The notes: generated by a model not told the origin, from the letters alone. Positions 1 through 9,711 are shown, counted from the first letter of the stretch. The stretch is DNA of 64,000 nucleotides from CBDBZL01 sp965213545 (GCA_965213545.1 CBDBZL010000002.1:992001-1056000), one strand, 5' to 3'. Program-made: numbers and translations.

Positions 1-104
1 GTCTGCTGGCGGCCGAACTGGGGGGAAGCATCCAGTATGCGCTGACCGACGACGCGCTGGTTCTGGGAGCCATGCTGCCGGGTACCACGGGTATGGTTGG
101 TTGA
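1..104 (+). CDS. 3' end of an upstream gene, possibly histidine phosphotransferase ChpT
   Basis: An open frame enters from the left edge (first full codon at 3) and stops with TGA at 102-104. It encodes 33 residues ending in a Leu-Ala-rich helix, a GG turn, a short strand and the tail LPGTTGMVG. The pattern of helix, GG and hydrophobic strand ending in LP resembles the degenerate ATPase-like C-terminus of ChpT, the CckA-CtrA phosphotransferase of alphaproteobacteria. That match is from memory of the family and the fragment is too short to prove it. The amidase gene follows 31 bp downstream on the same strand. Confidence 0.35.
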   Translation, partial: LLAAELGGSIQYALTDDALVLGAMLPGTTGMVG

Positions 105-135
105 TCGCTCGCTCGCCCGCTCGGTCCGGCCTAAA

Positions 136-858
136 ATGAGCACGCCGCCGGGCTCCGATCCGCTGGTCCATCGCCGCGCTCCCTCGCCCAATTTCGACCA
201 GCGCGAGCTGCCTATCAGCATGGTGGTGCTGCACTATACCGAGATGCCCGAGCCCGGTTCGGCGCTGGCCAAGATGTGCGATCCGCAAAGCAAGGTGAGC
301 GCGCATTACCTCATCACCGAGGCGGGCGAGGTGATCGGCTTGATCGATGAGGCCAAGCGCGCCTGGCACGCGGGCGTCAGCTACTGGCGGGGGATACGCG
401 ACATCAACTCCGCCTCGATCGGCATCGAACTCGATCACCCCGGTCACCTGCACGGCTACCGGGCTTTCAGCGATGCCCAGTTCGAAGCGCTGGTGCCGCT
501 GCTCCATCGCATCGTGACCACGCACAATATCCCGCGGGCCAATGTCATCGGCCATTCAGATGTGGCACCGCTACGCAAGATCGACCCGGGCGAGCTGTTT
601 CCCTGGGACCGCCTGGCTCGCTACCGCCTGTGCCTTGCCCGGCCCGAAAAGCTGCCGCTCGGCGATCCGTTCGACAATGACGGGGCGTTCTATCTGGCGC
701 TCGAACGGTTCGGCTACGACATCACCGATGGCCGCAAGGCGGTTGAGGCATTCCAGCGCCGCTGGCGTCCCGGCTCCATCAATGGCGAGATTGATGGCGA
801 ATTGCGGGCGATCTTGTTTCAGCTCCTCCTGGATCGTGACCGCGGCCTTGCAAGGTAA
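136..858 (+). CDS. N-acetylmuramoyl-L-alanine amidase (AmpD/Amidase_2 family)
   Basis: Predicted 240-residue zinc amidase that cuts the bond between MurNAc and the stem peptide in peptidoglycan turnover. The Amidase_2 core spans about residues 30-170. Candidate zinc ligands are the His in VLHYTEM, the His in IGHSDVAP and the Asp in KIDPGE. The last 60 residues (from about FYLALERFGYD) look like a peptidoglycan-binding helical repeat. No signal peptide is seen, which fits a cytoplasmic recycling enzyme. A longer reading from TTG at 97 overlaps the upstream stop; ATG at 136 is preferred because the conserved domain begins well after it and the extra residues are Arg/Ser-rich and unlike the family. 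Confidence 0.88.
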   Translation: MSTPPGSDPLVHRRAPSPNFDQRELPISMVVLHYTEMPEPGSALAKMCDPQSKVSAHYLITEAGEVIGLIDEAKRAWHAGVSYWRGIRDINSASIGIELDHPGHLHGYRAFSDAQFEALVPLLHRIVTTHNIPRANVIGHSDVAPLRKIDPGELFPWDRLARYRLCLARPEKLPLGDPFDNDGAFYLALERFGYDITDGRKAVEAFQRRWRPGSINGEIDGELRAILFQLLLDRDRGLAR

Positions 859-951
859 CGGGGCAGACAACAGCAAATCACGCGGCCAGGTAACGGGGCC
901 TTGCCGACATCGCGGCCTTGTCAGACAACGTTGTCTCGCTAGATAAGCGGC

Positions 952-1394
952 GCCGGGGGGCCCGTGGCAACCGCGTGGGATGTTCGCATTTCCCGAGGAA
1001 AGTCCGGGCTCCACGAAACAAGGGTGGCGGGTAACGCCCGCCGGGCCGGGTCGTTTGCGGACCGGTTCAGGGAAAGTGCCACAGAGAGAAGTCCGCCGAT
1101 GGCCCGTGCTGCCTGTCAGCCGGGCACAGGCAAGGGTGAAAGGGTGCGGCAAGAGCGCACCGGGGACCCGGCAACGGGTCTTGTCATGGCAAACCCCACC
1201 CGGAGCAAGGCCGAATAGGGGCGGCACGCCTCGGGCTCGCCCGGGGCAGGCGGGTTTCGCGTCCGTCGCCCGGGTTGGCTGCTTAAGCGCACCGGGCAAC
1301 CGGTCGCCTAGATGAATGGTTGCCCCCGTGGGACAAGGTCCGGCAACGGAAACCATCCGCGGGACAGAACCCGGCTTACGAGGCTCCCCGGCAA
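952..1394 (+). ncRNA. rnpB: RNase P RNA, class A
   Basis: Catalytic RNA that removes the 5' leader of pre-tRNAs. The conserved core words are present: GAGGAAAGTCCGGGCTCC near 994-1011, CACAGAGAGAAG near 1081, AGATGAATGG near 1311 and ACAGAACCCGGCTTACG near 1364-1380. P1 closes as GCCGGGGGGCC (952-962) with GGCTCCCCGGC (1382-1392), 11 pairs including one G-U, which fixes both ends. The P1 3' strand runs straight into ATTTTT, so P1 can double as the terminator stem. Open frames across this stretch on both strands are artefacts. Confidence 0.96.
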
Positions 1395-1532
1395 TTTTTG
1401 TGCGTGATTGCGTTCATGGCACGGTAGCGGCCTGACTAAGTTCGCTTCAGAAGCCACTTTGCCGCATCGAAGCAAGGCACGAGCTTCAAAACCAACGCAA
1501 CTGGTTCTCCCAAACCCGGCCAACCCCCCCGG

Positions 1533-2342
1533 TTAAGCAGCAAGCGCGCGGGGTCGTGCTACCGTCACTCCATCGTCGTCTTGGCCGGTTTCCAGATAGC
1601 GGCGCTCGGTCCCGTCCAGCACCAGCGCGGTCAGCCGGCCGGTCGCAAAGGCGCCGGTGTCGATGCCGATCCGGTTGCCGCAGTCCTCCACGTTCTCGCG
1701 GATGGTGTGACCATGCACCACCACCCTGGCGAACGGGGCGGCATGCGAGAGGAACGGCTCACGAATCCAGCGAAGCGAGGCGGACGGCTGATCCTCGAGC
1801 GGCAGAGCGGGGTCGATCCCGGCATGGACGAACAGGTAATCGCCGATCTCGATCATATCCTCGAAGCCAGCGACAAATTCACGCATCTCGGGCGGAACGG
1901 CCTCCTCCATCATCTGGGTCACCTCCTCGAGCGAGGCGAGACGGAAGGCTTCGGGATCGACGCCGAAACTGAGTAGGGTCTCGCGCCCGCCATGCCGCAG
2001 GAAATGGCGCAGCACGTCTTGCGAGGCGAAGCTTTCGAGAAACATCTCCTCGTGATTACCGGTCAGGATGCGCACGTCGCGCTGCTGCTGCCAAGCCCGG
2101 GCGCGGACCAGCACACCGGCGCTGTCGGGGCCACGATCGACCAGGTCGCCCAACAGAACGATACTGGTCTCGGCCGCCTGCGCTTGGGCATCGTCGTTCT
2201 CGATAGCCTCGATCAACAACTCGAACAGGTCGCGCCGACCATGAATATCACCCAGCGCATAAACCCGGCGGCCGGGCGGAAGCGCCGCATAAGGCGCCTC
2301 CTCCGGCACTCCAGATATCAGTTGCTTGAGACGGGCTAGCAT
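1533..2342 (-). CDS. Serine/threonine protein phosphatase-type metallophosphoesterase (PPP family)
   Basis: 269-residue metallophosphoesterase related to bacteriophage-lambda-type PrpA/PrpB phosphatases and to diadenosine tetraphosphatases. The PPP signatures occur in order: GDIHGR (residues about 31-36), GDLVDRGPDS (about 66-75) and GNHEEM (about 97-102), followed by the later metal-binding His residues in FVHAGID and VVHGHT. These bind the di-metal centre. ATG at 2342 gives MLARLKQLI and is preferred over an in-frame start 54 bp upstream. Substrate cannot be read from sequence. It is convergent to rnpB, separated by about 140 bp with no other gene. Confidence 0.85.
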   Translation of the reverse strand: MLARLKQLISGVPEEAPYAALPPGRRVYALGDIHGRRDLFELLIEAIENDDAQAQAAETSIVLLGDLVDRGPDSAGVLVRARAWQQQRDVRILTGNHEEMFLESFASQDVLRHFLRHGGRETLLSFGVDPEAFRLASLEEVTQMMEEAVPPEMREFVAGFEDMIEIGDYLFVHAGIDPALPLEDQPSASLRWIREPFLSHAAPFARVVVHGHTIRENVEDCGNRIGIDTGAFATGRLTALVLDGTERRYLETGQDDDGVTVARPRALAA

Positions 2343-2603
2343 CGTTTTCAAAACTTTCGGGACAAAGCTGGCGACCCTTGGCCAGCCGTCAAGCACTATG
2401 GCTTAACACTTGATGTTTAACGCCTCCTTGCTCGAAGCGCAAAATGCCACGCCACAAAGGCGACCGCGATCTGGGATTGTGCTTGTGCAGCAAAAGTTGG
2501 TCGGTCAATGTTCAGCATACTCGCGGCAAGTTTGGCGGACAATAGACGCAGCACCGTCGCCATAACCAGCCGCAGATCGTCGCCAATGCGAAGGACACCC
2601 CCA

Positions 2604-3338
2604 ATGACGATCGCTTGCCGCAACGCCCTTGCCGCATCGCTGTTGCTCGCAGGTATCGCCGGAGCCGAGCCGGTTGCAGCGCAGGACGATGCGCTCGAGG
2701 TTTCGGCGAACGCCGCCATCGTCAGCGAATATCGCTTCCGCGGGGTGGATCGGTCGGGCGGCAATATCGCGGTGCAAGGGGGTTTCGATATCGGACATGC
2801 CAGCGGTGTGTTCGCCGGCGCCTGGGCCTCTACGCTCGACGCGGACAGCACCGGCACTGGGAGTGGCGAGCTCGATATCTATGCCGGCTGGAGCGGGCCG
2901 ATCGCGCCGACCATCACCCTCACCATCGGGGCGATCGCCTATCTCTACCCCGACGCGCCGCGGGGCAATTTCGATTATGGCGAGGTCTATGCGGCCGCCA
3001 GACTGGCGCTAGGCCCGGGCGAATTGACGCTGGGTGTGGCCTATGCACCCCGCCAGGCGGCGCTGAGCGATGAGGACAACCTGTACCTCTATGGCGACCT
3101 CGATGTCGGCATCCCCGGCACCCCGGTAAGGCTGTCGGGCCGTCTCGGGTATACCGACGGCTTCTGGACCTTCACCGATGATGGCACTGCGCTCGACTGG
3201 TCGCTCGGCGCCGAAGTGGCGGCGGGACGCTCGCTGACATTGGGCGCGGCCTATGTCGGAGCCCAGGGTGACCACGCCCCGGGGACCTACAGATTCACCG
3301 ACGACGCGCTGGTGGTGACCCTGGGGGCAAACTTCTGA
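2604..3338 (+). CDS. TorF-family putative porin (Gcw_chp)
   Basis: 244 residues with an AAGGA ribosome-binding site at 2591-2595 and a Sec signal peptide (MTIACRNAL, then a hydrophobic stretch, cleavage near AAQDD). The mature protein has alternating amphipathic strands and begins EVSANAAIVSEYRFRG, typical of the proteobacterial TIGR02001/Gcw_chp group annotated as TorF-like porins. It ends in Phe (LVVTLGANF), the usual outer-membrane assembly signal. Role: outer-membrane beta-barrel, substrate unknown. An in-frame upstream ATG at 2508 would put 32 non-hydrophobic residues before the signal peptide and is rejected. Confidence 0.8.
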   Translation: MTIACRNALAASLLLAGIAGAEPVAAQDDALEVSANAAIVSEYRFRGVDRSGGNIAVQGGFDIGHASGVFAGAWASTLDADSTGTGSGELDIYAGWSGPIAPTITLTIGAIAYLYPDAPRGNFDYGEVYAAARLALGPGELTLGVAYAPRQAALSDEDNLYLYGDLDVGIPGTPVRLSGRLGYTDGFWTFTDDGTALDWSLGAEVAAGRSLTLGAAYVGAQGDHAPGTYRFTDDALVVTLGANF

Positions 3339-3384
3339 CTGTGCCGCGTTCGACAAGGCGGCTCGTAGACGGATTCCCGGCGCC

Positions 3385-3846
3385 TTACCCGGACCGCTGC
3401 AACTGCTGCAGGCAGGCGATCGCCACCCGGGCATTGCCGCCCGGTTGCTCATCTTCCGCCTCCATCCGGCGAAGGTCGCCGGCGATGTCAACCGCCGACT
3501 TGCCCTCCCCCTCGGCCATCCTGCGCAGCCGGTTTGCAAAGATGGTGCCGGCCTGGTCCATCACGCGCAACTGTTCGCTGGTCAGCGCGCCTGCCTCGCG
3601 GACCTGCGCAGTGATACTGTCGATGGCATTGCTGCACAGCAGCGCCCGATCATAAGCGCCCTCAACGCTCGCGATCCGCGCATTGTCCCCGATCGACAGC
3701 GCTAACGCCGCGCGTCTCTCCTCGTCGCTGAAGGCGCGTTCGATCTGCTCGAGACCGATCGAGGGATCGGAGGTGTCGGCCGGCGAACAGGCGGCGACGA
3801 GCGACATGGCAATCAGGATGAACATTCGGTGGGTGACGCGATGCAT
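3385..3846 (-). CDS. Small lipoprotein of unknown function
   Basis: 153-residue protein starting MHRVTHRMFILIAMS with lipobox LVAAC, so it is predicted to be lipidated at the Cys near residue 20 and anchored in an envelope membrane. The mature part is helical and charged (IERAFSDEERRAA, ANRLRRMAEGEGKS) with two further Cys (ALLCSN and AIACLQQ) that could form a disulfide. No known family is recognised. Convergent with the porin gene (46 bp apart) and divergent from the exopolysaccharide genes. A longer frame reaching 4194 lacks a plausible N-terminus, so ATG 3846 was chosen. Confidence 0.6.
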   Translation of the reverse strand: MHRVTHRMFILIAMSLVAACSPADTSDPSIGLEQIERAFSDEERRAALALSIGDNARIASVEGAYDRALLCSNAIDSITAQVREAGALTSEQLRVMDQAGTIFANRLRRMAEGEGKSAVDIAGDLRRMEAEDEQPGGNARVAIACLQQLQRSG

Positions 3847-4074
3847 GGCTGCGGTCACATAGCTGCGCGCCCGCGATGGCCAAAGCACTATCGGCCTTCG
3901 CGGCGTTGACAAGTTCGGGGACCGGTGGTCTGCGATCTGCCATTGTGGCCGGGTGGGGATAAGCGCGAGACGAGCCGTGCGCGGCGCAGCGGCCGCCGGC
4001 AAAGACCGCCGGCAGGGGTCGTCCGGATGCATCGGGAGCAGCACCGCCAATGATGGGTGCGTGGGGAGTGGGCC

Positions 4075-5466
4075 GTGCCTGATCGCCGAAGGATTTCCGG
4101 TCTCGTGAGGCGCTGGCCGTTCTATGCGACGATCGGCTTCATCGTCGCCTGCCTCCTGCTCGGCGGGGCATCGCGCCCGGACGTGGTCCAGCACGCGCTA
4201 CTGCGCCCGCTCGCCATCATGCTGGCGGTCGGCATCGTATGCTTCGCGCCGCGGATCGACTGGCGGGCTATCCGTTGGCCCGGCACTCTGCTGCTCGCCC
4301 TGGCGCTGGTCATGCTGGTCCAGCTCGTTCCGCTGCCATGGTCGTGGTGGACCTCTCTTCCGGGACGCGATGTCGCGCGCGCGGCGATGGAGCTGGTGGG
4401 CGCGCAAGGTGCGGCGCACGGATTGTCGCTCACCCCCGATCGCACATGGAACAGCCTGTTCTCGCTCAGCGTGCCCGCCGCCATGCTGCTGGCGATGGCG
4501 GCGCTCGATCCGGCAGAGCGGCGCGCGGTGCTGCCCTGGCTTGCAGGAGCGGTCATCGCCAGCATGTTGCTGGGCCTGGCCCAGCTGGTCGGTCTGAGCG
4601 ATCGGCTCTACCTCTACCGGATCACCAACCTGGGATCAGCAGTGGGCTTCTTCGCCAATCGCAACCACAACGCCGCACTCATCGCCGCCGCCCTGCCGCT
4701 GGCCGCCTGCCTGGCGACCTGGCCGGTCCGCAACGCCTGGCGCCGACCGGTCCTGCTGCTGGTGGCCGGCGGGATCATGGTTCTGGCGCTGCTTGCAATC
4801 GTATCGACCGGTTCGCGCTGGGGGCTGGTATTGGCGGTGGTGGGACTTGCATGGGCCACGATCATCGCCTGGCCAAGCTTGCGGCAGGGTCTGGCGGGCC
4901 GATCGCCGCTTGCGCGCATCGGGCTGTTCCTCATGCCCCTGCTGGTGGTCGGATCGCTGGCGGCGGCCGCCGTCCTGTCATCCCGCAACGAGGCGGTTCG
5001 CCGGCTCGCCGAACTGACTCTCAGCGCCGACAGCCGGCTGCAAACGCTGCCCACCACGCTCGCCATGATGCGCGAATTGTTTCCGTTCGGCTCGGGTTTC
5101 GGCAGTTTCGAATTCCTCTATCGTGCCAGGGAGCCGGCCGATCTGCTCAGCTTCCAGTATCTCAACCATGCGCATAATGATTATGTCGAGCTGCTAATCG
5201 AAGCGGGAGCCGCAGGGCTGGCGTTGCTCGTCGCCGCGCTGGGCTGGTATTGCCTTAGGCTCACAGGCGCGTTCAGGCAGCGGCAGTCCGCCGACAAGCA
5301 AGACCGCCCGATCGCGCTGACCGCCGGCGCGATCGGCATGATCGCCATCGTGGCAAGCATTGCCGACTACCCGCTGCGCACGCCAATATGGATGATGGTC
5401 CTTGCCGTCAGCGCTGTCTGGCTGGCCACGGGCAACGGGGCATCAAGGCAAAAAAGCGATGGATAA
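4075..5466 (+). CDS. O-antigen ligase/polymerase-type membrane protein (Wzy_C family)
   Basis: About 463 residues with 10 or more hydrophobic segments. The Wzy_C/WaaL region is visible: FFANRNHNAAL in mid-protein, the periplasmic loop FGSGFGSFEF, and the hallmark YLNHAHNDYVELLIEAG followed by further membrane segments. Such proteins join polysaccharide repeat units or ligate chains to an acceptor in the inner membrane. GTG at 4075 has GGGGAG 8 nt upstream; GTG at 4057 is an alternative. First gene of a same-strand run with the export lipoprotein and tyrosine kinase, which points to exopolysaccharide polymerisation. Confidence 0.82.
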   Translation: MPDRRRISGLVRRWPFYATIGFIVACLLLGGASRPDVVQHALLRPLAIMLAVGIVCFAPRIDWRAIRWPGTLLLALALVMLVQLVPLPWSWWTSLPGRDVARAAMELVGAQGAAHGLSLTPDRTWNSLFSLSVPAAMLLAMAALDPAERRAVLPWLAGAVIASMLLGLAQLVGLSDRLYLYRITNLGSAVGFFANRNHNAALIAAALPLAACLATWPVRNAWRRPVLLLVAGGIMVLALLAIVSTGSRWGLVLAVVGLAWATIIAWPSLRQGLAGRSPLARIGLFLMPLLVVGSLAAAAVLSSRNEAVRRLAELTLSADSRLQTLPTTLAMMRELFPFGSGFGSFEFLYRAREPADLLSFQYLNHAHNDYVELLIEAGAAGLALLVAALGWYCLRLTGAFRQRQSADKQDRPIALTAGAIGMIAIVASIADYPLRTPIWMMVLAVSAVWLATGNGASRQKSDG

Positions 5467-5536
5467 TCGCCCGGTGCCCATGCTAGTAGCGCATGGTCGC
5501 GCCATCGAGAGCCCGCGCTTCCAGGTGAAATTGCGT

Positions 5537-6247
5537 ATGCGTATCCGGTTCCTGTCAGCAGCACTGTTGCTGGTTGCAGGCTGTAGTACGAACGAGCTTG
5601 AAAGCTCGCCCTTTCTCGAGGTTCGCGAGGGTGTTCTCCCTCCGCCCAGCACCGCTGACTTGGCGCCCACGCCGCGCGAATTCGTGCTGGCCCCACGCGA
5701 TTTCATCTCGGTGGCTGTCTACAACCTTCCCGAGATATCGCTCGAGCGGGTGCAGGTGGACAATAATGGCAATGTCGCGGTGCCGCTTGCGGGCACCTTC
5801 CTAGCCAACGGCAAGACGCCCGACCAACTGTCGCGCGAGATCGAGCGGCAGCTGAAACGCGAGTTCGTGCGCGATCCGCGGGTGGCGGTCAATTTGCTCG
5901 AAACCGAAAGCGCGATGATCAGCGTCGATGGCGAGGTTGCCATTCCGGGGCAATATCCGGTGCTCGGTCAGATGACGCTGACCGATGCCATCTCTTCGGC
6001 GCAGGGCGCGACCCAGTTCGCCGACACCGACTACGTGGTGATCTTCCGCACCGTCGACGCGCAGCGCTACGCCGCGCTTTACGATCTGCGGGCTATCAGA
6101 AGCGGCGCGGCCGAGGATCCGGCGATCTACTCGGGCGACAGTGTCCTGGTGGGCGAATCCCGCGCGAGGCGCATCTTCTCGGACGTCTTGGCCGCTTCCC
6201 CGCTGCTGCTTGCACCGGTCATAGCCTTGCTGCAGAGTTCGAACTGA
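5537..6247 (+). CDS. Polysaccharide export lipoprotein (OPX family, Wza-like)
   Basis: 236 residues: a short signal MRIRFLSAALLLVAGC with lipobox LVAGC, then a Poly_export domain (about 60-140, FVLAPRDFISVAVYNLPE) and a SLBB-type beta-grasp region (VDGEVAIPGQYPV, about 150 onward). The C-terminus is hydrophobic (LLAPVIALL). OPX proteins form the outer-membrane or periplasmic channel for polysaccharide secretion and pair with Wzc-like co-polymerases, encoded 19 bp downstream here. Compared with E. coli Wza (about 380 residues) it is short, like many alphaproteobacterial forms with one SLBB. ATG 5537 chosen because the signal peptide starts there. Confidence 0.9.
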   Translation: MRIRFLSAALLLVAGCSTNELESSPFLEVREGVLPPPSTADLAPTPREFVLAPRDFISVAVYNLPEISLERVQVDNNGNVAVPLAGTFLANGKTPDQLSREIERQLKREFVRDPRVAVNLLETESAMISVDGEVAIPGQYPVLGQMTLTDAISSAQGATQFADTDYVVIFRTVDAQRYAALYDLRAIRSGAAEDPAIYSGDSVLVGESRARRIFSDVLAASPLLLAPVIALLQSSN

Positions 6248-6266
6248 TGCCGGCGGTCATTCATTC

Positions 6267-8477
6267 ATGAGCGATATCGATCTGCGTCTCGACCGAGCTT
6301 CGGATGCGCCCAGAACGCGCCGCGAACCCTTTCAGCCCGATCCCGGTGCCCGGCAGACCTCGCTGCTGATCCGCTACTGGCGTCTGATCATGCGGCGGCG
6401 CAACTGGATCATCGGCGCCATTATCGCGTCCCTTATCATTGGGGTCATCGTCACGTTGTTGATGACCCCCATGTACGATGCGGCAACGCGGATCGATGTT
6501 CAGCGGCAGGGTGACAACATCGTTCGCATCCAGGGCGTGGAGTCCGAAGCCAGCGGCGCGGATGTCGAGTTCTACCAGACCCAATATGGCCTCCTTGAAG
6601 GGCGCTATCTGGCCGAAGACGTGGTTGATGAGCTCGATCTGGCGGACAATCCGGCTTTCTTCGCCGCTTTCGGCCAGGCTGAAATGGCGGACGAATACTT
6701 CGTCAATGGCCGGCCGATCCGCAGCGATCCGCAGAACGCCGATATCCGCCGCGACGTTGCCGCCAGCCTGCTGCTGCAGAATGTCGAGATCGAGCCGCAA
6801 CGGCTGTCGCGCCTTATCGACATTATCTTCACCAGCCCCGATCCGGCGCTCTCGGCGCTGGTGGCCAACCAGTGGGCGACAAGCTTCATCGAGACCTCGC
6901 TCGAACGCCGGTTCGAGGCGACCTCCTACGCGCGCAATTTCCTCGAGCGGCGGCTGGAACAGGTCCGCGCGCGGCTGGAGGATTCGGAGCGGCAGCTGGT
7001 CAACTACGCCTCGCAGCAGCGCATCGTGAACCTGCCGTCCAATGTCGCCTCGGCAACGGGCTCGGGAGCCGACCGGCCGCTGCTGGTGGACAATCTAGCG
7101 CAGCTCAATTCCGAACTTTCTTCCGCCACGGCGGACCGGGTGCGCGCGGAGAGCCGCCTCAGAACCGCAGGCCGGTCCACCACCGAGGCGTTGCAGAACA
7201 ACACGATCAGCCAGCTACGCACCTCGCTGGCGCAGGCCGAGGCCGAATATGCGCAGCTGATGATCCAGTTCGAGCCGGGATATCCCCAGGCGCAGGCGCT
7301 CGCCGCCCGGATCGAGGAATTGCAGAGCTCGCTCGACCGGGAGGAATCACGGGTCGGCAATACAGTCGCCTCGACCTATCGCGAGGCGCTGAGCCGCGAG
7401 CAGGACCTGCGCGGCCGGGTGGAGCAGTTGCAGAACAACCTGCTCGATCTGCGCCGCCGCTCGATCCAGTACAATATCTACCAGCGCGATGTGGATACCA
7501 ATCGCGGTCTCTACGATTCTCTGCTGCAACGATACAAGGAGATCGGGGTCGCCGGCGGGGTGGGCATCAACAATGTCTCGATCGTCGATGCGGCGCAGGT
7601 CCCCCAGTCGCCGGCCAGCCCGATCATCTGGCTCAACCTGGGCGTGGCGCTGGTCTTCGGCACATTGGTAGGGTGCGCGATCGCGCTGGCGCTCGAACAG
7701 CTCGACCAGACCATTTCCGATCCTGGAGACATACCGACCAACCTCGGTATCCCGCTGCTGGGAACGGTGCCCCGGCTCGACCGCGAAAGTCCGGTGGAAG
7801 CGGCGCAGGACCCTAAGTCGCCGATGGTCGAGGCCTATCTTTCGATCCAGACCAACCTGGAATTCGCCACCGACCACGGTGCGCCCTACACGGTGGCGGT
7901 CACCAGTTCACGACCAGCCGAAGGCAAGTCGACCAGCGCCTACACGCTGGCCAAGCTGTTCGCCCGGGCGGGCAGACGGGTGGTGCTGGTGGATGGCGAC
8001 ATGCGTTCGCCCTCGGTCGATACCATGCTCGGATTGTCGAACGAGCGTGGTCTGAGCAATTATCTGGTCGGCGGGGCCAATCTGAACCGCCTGATCCATG
8101 TCAGCGAACCGCCCGGCCTGTCGGTGATGACTGCCGGGCCGCGGCCGCCCAACGCCGCCGAACTGCTGGCCGGATCGCGGCTGCCCGCGCTGCTGGCGGA
8201 ACTGCGCGAACGGTTCGACCACATCATCATCGATGCGCCCCCGGTCATGGGCCTGGCCGACGCGCCGATCATCACCGGGCAGGTCGAGGGCGTGATCTTC
8301 GCCATCGAGGCGCATGCGACGAGCATCGACCTGATGAAATCGGCGCTGTTGCGACTGGAGGCGGCGCACGCCCCGGTGATCGGCGCGGTGCTCACCAAGT
8401 TCTCGGAGAAGAGCGCCTATCGCGGCTATGGCTATGGGTATGACTACGGTAGCCAGAACGTCGAAAAGACCGCCTGA
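6267..8477 (+). CDS. Polysaccharide co-polymerase / BY-type tyrosine autokinase (Wzc-like)
   Basis: 736 residues. An N-terminal Wzz domain has a membrane helix (about 45-68), a long coiled-coil periplasmic part (about 190-400) and a second membrane helix (about 460-485). The cytoplasmic BY-kinase domain follows, with Walker A SSRPAEGKST, Walker A' VVLVDGDMRSP and Walker B IIIDAPPV. The tail carries a tyrosine cluster (AYRGYGYGYDYG), the usual autophosphorylation site. It controls chain length and export together with the OPX protein. It is fused as in gamma-proteobacterial Wzc rather than split as in Firmicutes. The next gene starts 2 bp after the stop. Confidence 0.93.
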   Translation: MSDIDLRLDRASDAPRTRREPFQPDPGARQTSLLIRYWRLIMRRRNWIIGAIIASLIIGVIVTLLMTPMYDAATRIDVQRQGDNIVRIQGVESEASGADVEFYQTQYGLLEGRYLAEDVVDELDLADNPAFFAAFGQAEMADEYFVNGRPIRSDPQNADIRRDVAASLLLQNVEIEPQRLSRLIDIIFTSPDPALSALVANQWATSFIETSLERRFEATSYARNFLERRLEQVRARLEDSERQLVNYASQQRIVNLPSNVASATGSGADRPLLVDNLAQLNSELSSATADRVRAESRLRTAGRSTTEALQNNTISQLRTSLAQAEAEYAQLMIQFEPGYPQAQALAARIEELQSSLDREESRVGNTVASTYREALSREQDLRGRVEQLQNNLLDLRRRSIQYNIYQRDVDTNRGLYDSLLQRYKEIGVAGGVGINNVSIVDAAQVPQSPASPIIWLNLGVALVFGTLVGCAIALALEQLDQTISDPGDIPTNLGIPLLGTVPRLDRESPVEAAQDPKSPMVEAYLSIQTNLEFATDHGAPYTVAVTSSRPAEGKSTSAYTLAKLFARAGRRVVLVDGDMRSPSVDTMLGLSNERGLSNYLVGGANLNRLIHVSEPPGLSVMTAGPRPPNAAELLAGSRLPALLAELRERFDHIIIDAPPVMGLADAPIITGQVEGVIFAIEAHATSIDLMKSALLRLEAAHAPVIGAVLTKFSEKSAYRGYGYGYDYGSQNVEKTA

Positions 8478-8479
8478 AC

Positions 8480-9670
8480 ATGCGCCGCACGGGTTGGCCC
8501 TTCCGCATCATGGCGGTGCTGTCCGGACTGATACTGAGCGTGCTCGGTGCGACGATGGTGCTGGCGGCGGTGGTGCAGGACAGCAATGCCGAGGCCGCGC
8601 GCACGCTGGCGCCCTACCAAGCGGGTGCGCTGGCGGGTTCGGCATTGGCGCTGCTCGAGGCAGGCCAGCGCGACGCCGCCATCCAGCGCGCGCGCCAGGC
8701 GGTGATGCGCGAGCCGATCAATGTCGAGGCGCTGCGCACGCTGGGCCTGGCCGCGTCTTTCGCCATGCAGGAGGAAGCGGCGCGCGACCATCTGATGCTG
8801 GTCCAGCAGCTGAGCCGGCGCGATCTGGCAGCGCAGCTGTGGTGGATCGAACATCAGGTCGCGCGCGGTGACATCGCTGGCGCGCTGACCTTCTACGACC
8901 AGGCGCTCAAGACATCGCGGCGTGCGGGCGAGATGATCCTGCCGACCCTGGCGCGCGCTTCGGCCGAACCACTGGTCGCTCAGAGGCTCGCACCATTTCT
9001 CGAAAATAGGCCTGCCTGGTTCCGCCTGTTCTTCATCCAGGCGACCGACATTGCACCCGATATCACCGAGGTCGCGGCGCTGGGCACTCGGCTGCTCGAC
9101 CCTGGAAATGCCGATGACCGCGATCTTATTGACCGGATCATTCGCCGGTTCGGCCGCGATGGTCGATACGACCAGGCCCGGGATGTGTTCGCCTGGGCGA
9201 ATGGCGGCCAGCCGCCCGGCGGCGGTGTGATCAATGGCAGTTTCGAGGAGCCGAGCGGCCTCTCACTGTTCGACTGGGAACTGACCCGGACCGACGTTCT
9301 GACCGCCGAAATAGCCAGCCGGGGGGAAAGCGACGCGCTGTGGCTGATCGCCGAGGTTGGCCGCGGTGTGGTTGCCCGGCAGATGCTGCGCCTGCAACCG
9401 GGGCGCTACGAGCTCACCGCCGTGGTAGGCGAGGTGCCCGATGCCGCGATCGATCGCCCCACGCTGGCCATCTCGTGCGCTGATGATGCGAGTGTGGTGC
9501 TTGCGCCGATCACCTTTCCCGGGTCGGCGGGGGCACCGGCGCGGCTCGCCGGGCAGTTCGATGTCGGTGCGGGCTGCCGCTATCAGTGGCTCGAGATCAC
9601 GGCCAGCGCATCGACCCAGGACGAGACGCAGGCCTGGATCGACGACCTTGTCATCCGACCGCGTCGCTAG
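8480..9670 (+). CDS. TPR-containing membrane-anchored protein of the exopolysaccharide locus
   Basis: 396 residues. An N-terminal signal anchor (about 10-33) precedes TPR-like helices (about 42-230: ALALLEAGQRDAAIQRARQA, NVEALRTLGLAA). The C-terminal 150 residues are beta-rich (VINGSFEEPSG, LQPGRYELTAVVGE, WLEITASAS), resembling a carbohydrate-binding-module-like jelly roll; that fold is inferred from pattern only. Probably a periplasmic scaffold for polysaccharide assembly, since it directly follows the Wzc-like gene and precedes the beta-helix gene. Confidence 0.65.
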   Translation: MRRTGWPFRIMAVLSGLILSVLGATMVLAAVVQDSNAEAARTLAPYQAGALAGSALALLEAGQRDAAIQRARQAVMREPINVEALRTLGLAASFAMQEEAARDHLMLVQQLSRRDLAAQLWWIEHQVARGDIAGALTFYDQALKTSRRAGEMILPTLARASAEPLVAQRLAPFLENRPAWFRLFFIQATDIAPDITEVAALGTRLLDPGNADDRDLIDRIIRRFGRDGRYDQARDVFAWANGGQPPGGGVINGSFEEPSGLSLFDWELTRTDVLTAEIASRGESDALWLIAEVGRGVVARQMLRLQPGRYELTAVVGEVPDAAIDRPTLAISCADDASVVLAPITFPGSAGAPARLAGQFDVGAGCRYQWLEITASASTQDETQAWIDDLVIRPRR

Positions 9671-9711
9671 ACACCGGATGTCAGTTTGAGCACCATGCCA
9701 GCTACGCGCGC

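Noticed and set aside
571..1356. 261-codon minus-strand frame and small plus-strand frames over rnpB
   Set aside because: The region is RNase P RNA by conserved words and P1 pairing.
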